Positions 60,397 through 64,000 of a DNA stretch of 64,000 nucleotides are shown here, in pieces. Both the position numbers and the translations under genes were made by a program. The DNA lies in assembly GCF_014695775.1 (NCBI RefSeq), contig NZ_JACJOX010000058.1, positions 124,001-188,000 on the forward strand, written 5' to 3'. The notes under the pieces are model-generated. The model was not told where the DNA came from and searched no databases. It saw only the letters and a program-made list of their open reading frames with translations. Each line of letters begins with the position of its first letter. The stretch's first letter is position 1. Origin of the DNA: Leptolyngbya sp. FACHB-60 (GTDB taxonomy: Bacteria; Cyanobacteriota; Cyanobacteriia; Phormidesmidales; Phormidesmidaceae).

Positions 60397-61260
60397 ATGA
60401 ACGTCATCAGCCTATTTTTCATTTTTTTAATTCTCTCCTCCCTTCAGCCAGCGATTCAGCGGCGGATTGTTGAGTCGCGTCGGGTCAATGCCATTCGCAA
60501 TTTAGAGCAGCAGCGCGGCAGCCGAGTGATTTTGTTGATTCACCGCCAGGAGTCGATCAGCCTGCTAGGCATTCCCATCTCGCGGTTTATTAATATTGAA
60601 GACTCGGAGCAAATTTTGCGGGCCATTCGCCTTACCCCCGCCAACGTGCCCATTGACTTGATTTTGCATACTCCTGGTGGGCTAGTGCTGGCCACCGAGC
60701 AAATTGCCCGGGCATTGCTTCGCCACGGGGCTAAGGTAACGGTGTTTATTCCCCACTACGCCATGAGTGGTGGCACGATGCTGGCCATGGCCGCCGACGA
60801 AATTGTGATGGATGAAAATGCAGTGCTGGGGCCAGTGGATCCTCAGTTGGGCAATGTGGCGGCGGCCAGCATTCTTACGGTGCTAGAGGCGAAACCACCT
60901 GAGAAAATGGACGACCAAACTCTGGTGACGGCAGATCTAGCCCGCAAAGCAATTAACCAGGTGCAGCGATTTGTGCGCGCCCTCCTAGAAGACTCAACTC
61001 CGCGGCAGAAGGTTGACCCGGCCAACATTGACAAAATCATCGATCGCCTCACCACCGGCCAGGTCACGCACGACTACCCAATTGCGGTGGAAGAGGCAAC
61101 CGACATGGGGCTGCCCGTGACCGTGGGCTTACCCCTAGAGATCTACAGCCTGATGGATCTCTATCCCCAGCCGATGATGGGCCGACCAACGGTGCAATAC
61201 ATTCCGCTGCCCTACCAGAGCCCGTCGTCGCTGCCGGCTGGGCAAGGGCGACCCCAGTAG
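60397..61260 (+). CDS. SDH-family Clp-fold serine protease, membrane-anchored
   Basis: A 287-residue protein with one N-terminal membrane helix (VISLFFIFLILSSLQPAI) and a Clp/crotonase-fold domain. The oxyanion block is IDLILHTPGGLVLATEQIAR and the nucleophile is Ser in HYAMSGGTMLAMAADEIVMD, with the following LGPVDPQLG. It matches the SDH (serine dehydrogenase proteinase) family, related to SppA. Likely degrades membrane or signal-peptide fragments. Start ATG 60397. Confidence 0.85.
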   Translation: MNVISLFFIFLILSSLQPAIQRRIVESRRVNAIRNLEQQRGSRVILLIHRQESISLLGIPISRFINIEDSEQILRAIRLTPANVPIDLILHTPGGLVLATEQIARALLRHGAKVTVFIPHYAMSGGTMLAMAADEIVMDENAVLGPVDPQLGNVAAASILTVLEAKPPEKMDDQTLVTADLARKAINQVQRFVRALLEDSTPRQKVDPANIDKIIDRLTTGQVTHDYPIAVEEATDMGLPVTVGLPLEIYSLMDLYPQPMMGRPTVQYIPLPYQSPSSLPAGQGRPQ

Positions 61261-61288
61261 GAGTCGGTTGGATGCCTGGGTGTCGGAC

Positions 61289-62368
61289 TTATCTATTGAG
61301 GTAATTGACGATAGCTGTGGCGATCTGATGGTTGCCGTCTTTAGCGAGAGATTTGGTAGTGCGGGCTGGGTCGAAGGGCTGGGTTAAAAAGGCCCAGTCG
61401 CCGTCAAAAAAATCGGCGGGGGTGAGAACTCGATGCCAACTATAGTCTTGCAGGCCGTTGACGAGAATGGGGCCTTCTGCAAAGTCTTCTCGGGTGATAG
61501 TGATAATGGGCAAATCTAGGCGGCAGGCTTCAGAGAAGGTGCTGAACCCTGGCTTGGAGACTATCCGGCTGCACAGGGGCATGACATCCACTGGGCGGTA
61601 GCCCTGCCTAGGCACCTTAAACAGATTGGGCAAGGCGGGGGCGTCTTGTTCAAAGGTGAGAAACTGCCAGTCGGGGAACTGGGTGAGGCGATCGTAGGGA
61701 ATGGCCTGGAGGCTTAACCCGCCGAAGGTCAGTAAAACTGTGCGTTCTTTGGGATGAGACAGGTTCCACTGTGCCCTTAATTCGTCAGCCCCGTAGCGTG
61801 GGGTGCCTCCGGTTAGCCCGGTGTCTTCTACCAGGGGGAAGGCGGCCATCGGTTCGTGGAAGGGCAGGCGGAAGAGGCGATCGCACTCACCAAAACACCC
61901 CCCTATCCAGCTAGCGATCTGCTCAAACTCGGAGCCAAAGCCTCGGTAGATAAAATCCCAGCCAAAGTTGCTGACCATCCAGCAGGGAATGTCGGCGGCG
62001 TGGGCGATCGCCGTAGCCAGCGGTGGAATATCAGCCACCACCAGGTTCACCCCGCGCTGCTTGAGGTAGGCGACCTCATCGGCCACAGTTTCTTGCTGAT
62101 GAGCCTGGATATCCTGAAGCTTGGCCAGCGTAGCCGGTAGGTCCATGGTGAGACTATCGGGCTGAATCACGCCAATATCAAAGGCTACCGGACGATACTC
62201 ATAGGGCATTGGCAGGTATTCATCGAGCAGCCATTGGGGAGCGGTAGTGGCCAGCACCAAATCCACCTCGGGCTGTAGCGCTTTGACCGCAGCAGCAATA
62301 GAGGCAGCACGGGTGGCATGGCCAAAGCCGTGATTAGTAATCGCCACGTAGATCACAGGGCGGGGCAT
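61289..62368 (-). CDS. GT-B glycosyltransferase (MurG/UGT-like)
   Basis: A 359-residue protein from ATG 62368 with GAGAGGAA upstream. The N-terminal start VIYVAITNHGFGHATRAASI resembles the glycosyltransferase-like half of arabinokinase-type proteins, and the C-terminal half has VLLTFGGLSLQ and SRIVSKPGFSTFSEACRLDL, which form the nucleotide-sugar site. Donor and acceptor unknown. It converges with the protease gene (gap 28 bases) and lies downstream of the ftsH terminator. Confidence 0.75.
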   Translation of the reverse strand: MPRPVIYVAITNHGFGHATRAASIAAAVKALQPEVDLVLATTAPQWLLDEYLPMPYEYRPVAFDIGVIQPDSLTMDLPATLAKLQDIQAHQQETVADEVAYLKQRGVNLVVADIPPLATAIAHAADIPCWMVSNFGWDFIYRGFGSEFEQIASWIGGCFGECDRLFRLPFHEPMAAFPLVEDTGLTGGTPRYGADELRAQWNLSHPKERTVLLTFGGLSLQAIPYDRLTQFPDWQFLTFEQDAPALPNLFKVPRQGYRPVDVMPLCSRIVSKPGFSTFSEACRLDLPIITITREDFAEGPILVNGLQDYSWHRVLTPADFFDGDWAFLTQPFDPARTTKSLAKDGNHQIATAIVNYLNR

Positions 62369-62387
62369 AGACAAATTCCTCTCCAAC

Positions 62388-62416
62388 TAAAAAGGCTCGT
62401 CCCTAGGGACGAGCCT
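62388..62416 (-). terminator. ftsH terminator
   Basis: AGGCTCGTCCC (62393-62403) pairs perfectly with GGGACGAGCCT (62406-62416). Read on the minus strand five T follow, 24 bases after the ftsH stop. Confidence 0.9.
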
Positions 62417-62439
62417 CAATCATCTCAACAGCTTAGACC

Positions 62440-64000
62440 CTAGAGCTGGGGCACAAACTGCTGTTTGTCGGGCACCACCGTGTACTCAGAGACAATCTGA
62501 CGCAGTTCTTCGCCGTCGATGGTTTCGCGCTCGACCAGCAGATCGACTAGGCGATCGATCAGGGCGCGGTGGTCTTGCATAATGCGCTTGGCATTGGTGT
62601 AGCAGTGGTCAACGATGGTGCGCACCTGGCCGTCGATGCGAGACGACACTTCCTCAGAATATTCTGAGCGAGAGAGCCAGTCGCGACCGAGGAACACCTC
62701 GCCCTGAGAGCTTTCGAGGGACAGCGGCCCCAGGTCGGACATACCAAATCGAGTGACCATTTGCCGAGCCATGTTGCTCACCTGTTGAAGGTCGTTGCCG
62801 GCCCCTGTAGTGACTTCGGCATCGCCAAAGATGACATCCTCAGCGGCGCGACCGCCCAGTGCCCCTGTAATTCGAGCCAGAATCTGAGCCCGAGAAATCA
62901 GCATCTGCTCTTCACTGGGGGTAAACCAGGTGAGACCCTGGGCCTGACCACGAGGAATCAGGGTGACTTTTTGTACCGGGTCGTGGTCTTTGACCAGGGT
63001 GCCAACGATCGCATGACCAATCTCGTGGTAAGCAATCAGCCGCTTGCTCTTGCTGTCGACTAGGGGGGTGCCCTCCATGCCGGCGATGACGCGGTCAACG
63101 GCATCGTCTACCTCGGCCATGGTCATGCCCTCTTTGCGGCGGCGAGCGGTGAGAATGGCGGCCTCGTTGAGCAGGTTGGCCAGGTCAGCCCCGGTAAAGC
63201 CGGGGGTGCGACGGGCGATCTGCTCCAGAGAAATGTCTTCGGCCAGCTTCTTGTTGCGGGCGTGAACTTCGAGGATTTCAATGCGGCCTTTGATGTCTGG
63301 CGGATCGACCATCACCTGACGGTCAAAGCGACCGGGGCGCAGCAGAGCTGAGTCGAGCACGTCTGCCCGGTTGGTGGCGGCGATGATGATGATGCCGGTG
63401 TTGCCCTCGAAACCATCCATCTCGGTGAGCAACTGGTTGAGGGTCTGCTCACGCTCATCGTTACCGCCGCCGATACCTGCACCCCGCTGCCGACCGACGG
63501 CGTCAATCTCATCGATAAAGATGATGCAGGGGGCGTTTTCTTTGGCCTTCTTAAACAGGTCGCGCACGCGGGAGGCCCCCACGCCGACGAACATTTCGAC
63601 AAACTCAGAACCGGAGATGCTGAAGAAGGGCACGCCGGCTTCGCCTGCGATCGCCTTAGCCAACAGAGTTTTACCAGTACCGGGAGGGCCCACCAGCAGC
63701 ACACCCTTAGGAATGCGCGCCCCAATGGCGGTAAAGCGCTCGGGCTTCTTCAAGAAGGTAACGACCTCCTCCAGTTCTTCCTTGGCTTCGTCGATACCGG
63801 CCACGTCATCGAACATGACGCCGGTCTTGGCTTCCATCATGAAGCGGGCCTTAGACTTACCAAAGCTCATCGCCTGGCCCGGGCCACCCATGGCACCGTT
63901 GGAGCGGCGGAACAAAAAGAACAGACCGCCAATCAGCAGCAGCGGAAACAGCAAATTGCCCAGGGCACCCACCAGAGCGCCGTCGTTGCGCGGGGGGTGA
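62440..64000 (-). CDS. ftsH: FtsH AAA+ metalloprotease (5' part outside window)
   Basis: About 520 residues are visible and the frame continues through the right edge without a start. A membrane segment (LLFPLLLIGGLFFLFRRSN) precedes the AAA domain with Walker A GPPGTGKTLL, Walker B IIFIDEIDAVG, the SRH around ATNRADVLDSALLRPGRFDR, and the zinc site HEIGH in YHEIGHAIVG, plus the later Asp in the GALGGRAAEDVIFGD region. This is a cyanobacterial thylakoid-type FtsH (FtsH2/FtsH3-like) that removes damaged photosystem II D1. The subtype cannot be fixed without the 5' end. Confidence 0.93.
   Translation of the reverse strand, partial: HPPRNDGALVGALGNLLFPLLLIGGLFFLFRRSNGAMGGPGQAMSFGKSKARFMMEAKTGVMFDDVAGIDEAKEELEEVVTFLKKPERFTAIGARIPKGVLLVGPPGTGKTLLAKAIAGEAGVPFFSISGSEFVEMFVGVGASRVRDLFKKAKENAPCIIFIDEIDAVGRQRGAGIGGGNDEREQTLNQLLTEMDGFEGNTGIIIIAATNRADVLDSALLRPGRFDRQVMVDPPDIKGRIEILEVHARNKKLAEDISLEQIARRTPGFTGADLANLLNEAAILTARRRKEGMTMAEVDDAVDRVIAGMEGTPLVDSKSKRLIAYHEIGHAIVGTLVKDHDPVQKVTLIPRGQAQGLTWFTPSEEQMLISRAQILARITGALGGRAAEDVIFGDAEVTTGAGNDLQQVSNMARQMVTRFGMSDLGPLSLESSQGEVFLGRDWLSRSEYSEEVSSRIDGQVRTIVDHCYTNAKRIMQDHRALIDRLVDLLVERETIDGEELRQIVSEYTVVPDKQQFVPQL

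Noticed and set aside
1..64000. CRISPR arrays, tRNA genes and insertion sequences
   Set aside because: No regular repeat-spacer pattern, cloverleaf sequence or transposase frame was found; repeats seen are short hairpins and HIP1 sites.

Overview
The window reads as chromosomal DNA of a GC-rich filamentous cyanobacterium. The octamer GCGATCGC (HIP1) recurs throughout, inside and between genes. The gene content is cyanobacterial: a phytochrome-type kinase, an acyl-lipid desaturase of the DesA type, two porins with an N-terminal SLH region, an FtsH end, and above all HetR beside an RGSGR-peptide gene. HetR, an HpsJ-like hormogonium polysaccharide protein and a UDP-xylose pathway point to a filament former, perhaps motile and close to the Leptolyngbya/Nodosilinea groups (inference). 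Nothing here shows whether it makes heterocysts. I saw no tRNA, rRNA, CRISPR array or intact insertion sequence.

Layout. 1-3.5 kb is an eroding zone: the end of an exported helical-repeat protein, a frameshifted relic, two copies of the same WD40 C-terminal tail around a small membrane protein, and a head-to-head junction where two divergent genes have both lost their 5' ends. 3.6-9.6 kb holds a sulfotransferase and a two-gene signalling operon: a phytochrome hybrid kinase without the bilin-binding cysteines, overlapping a REC-GAF-GGDEF response regulator. 9.6-22.6 kb is metabolic and transport: NDH-2, AzlCD exporter, chrBA chromate resistance with a palindromic operator candidate, formamidase, P450 overlapping YnfA, an APC permease, a carotenoid-type glycosyltransferase and a pentapeptide-repeat protein.

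22.6-39.3 kb carries desA with a terminator in its upstream region, a cell-wall amidase, a broken DUF433/DUF5615 toxin-antitoxin pair, the rsmA-ispE-rseP-nth run, the TIGR02587/TIGR02588 pair, an FKBP, Fe-SOD and a large Cache-HAMP-PAS-GGDEF-EAL protein.

39.3-47.8 kb is the most interesting stretch. A secreted-type peptide precursor with three RGSGR motifs (patX type) lies directly upstream of hetR, whose peptide-contact residues are all conserved. A coiled-coil, proline-rich protein converges on hetR, and a DUF6492 putative glycosyltransferase, an oligopeptide-binding lipoprotein and the HpsJ-like protein follow. Together they look like a cell-cell signalling and surface module.

47.8-64 kb holds ugd-uxs for UDP-xylose, two tandem iron-type porins with near-identical N-terminal DNA, a pterin dehydratase, a very short ORF with a perfect ribosome binding site, nadC, small conserved proteins, dusA, a TolB-like propeller, a Clp-fold protease, a glycosyltransferase and the 3' part of an ftsH running off the right edge.
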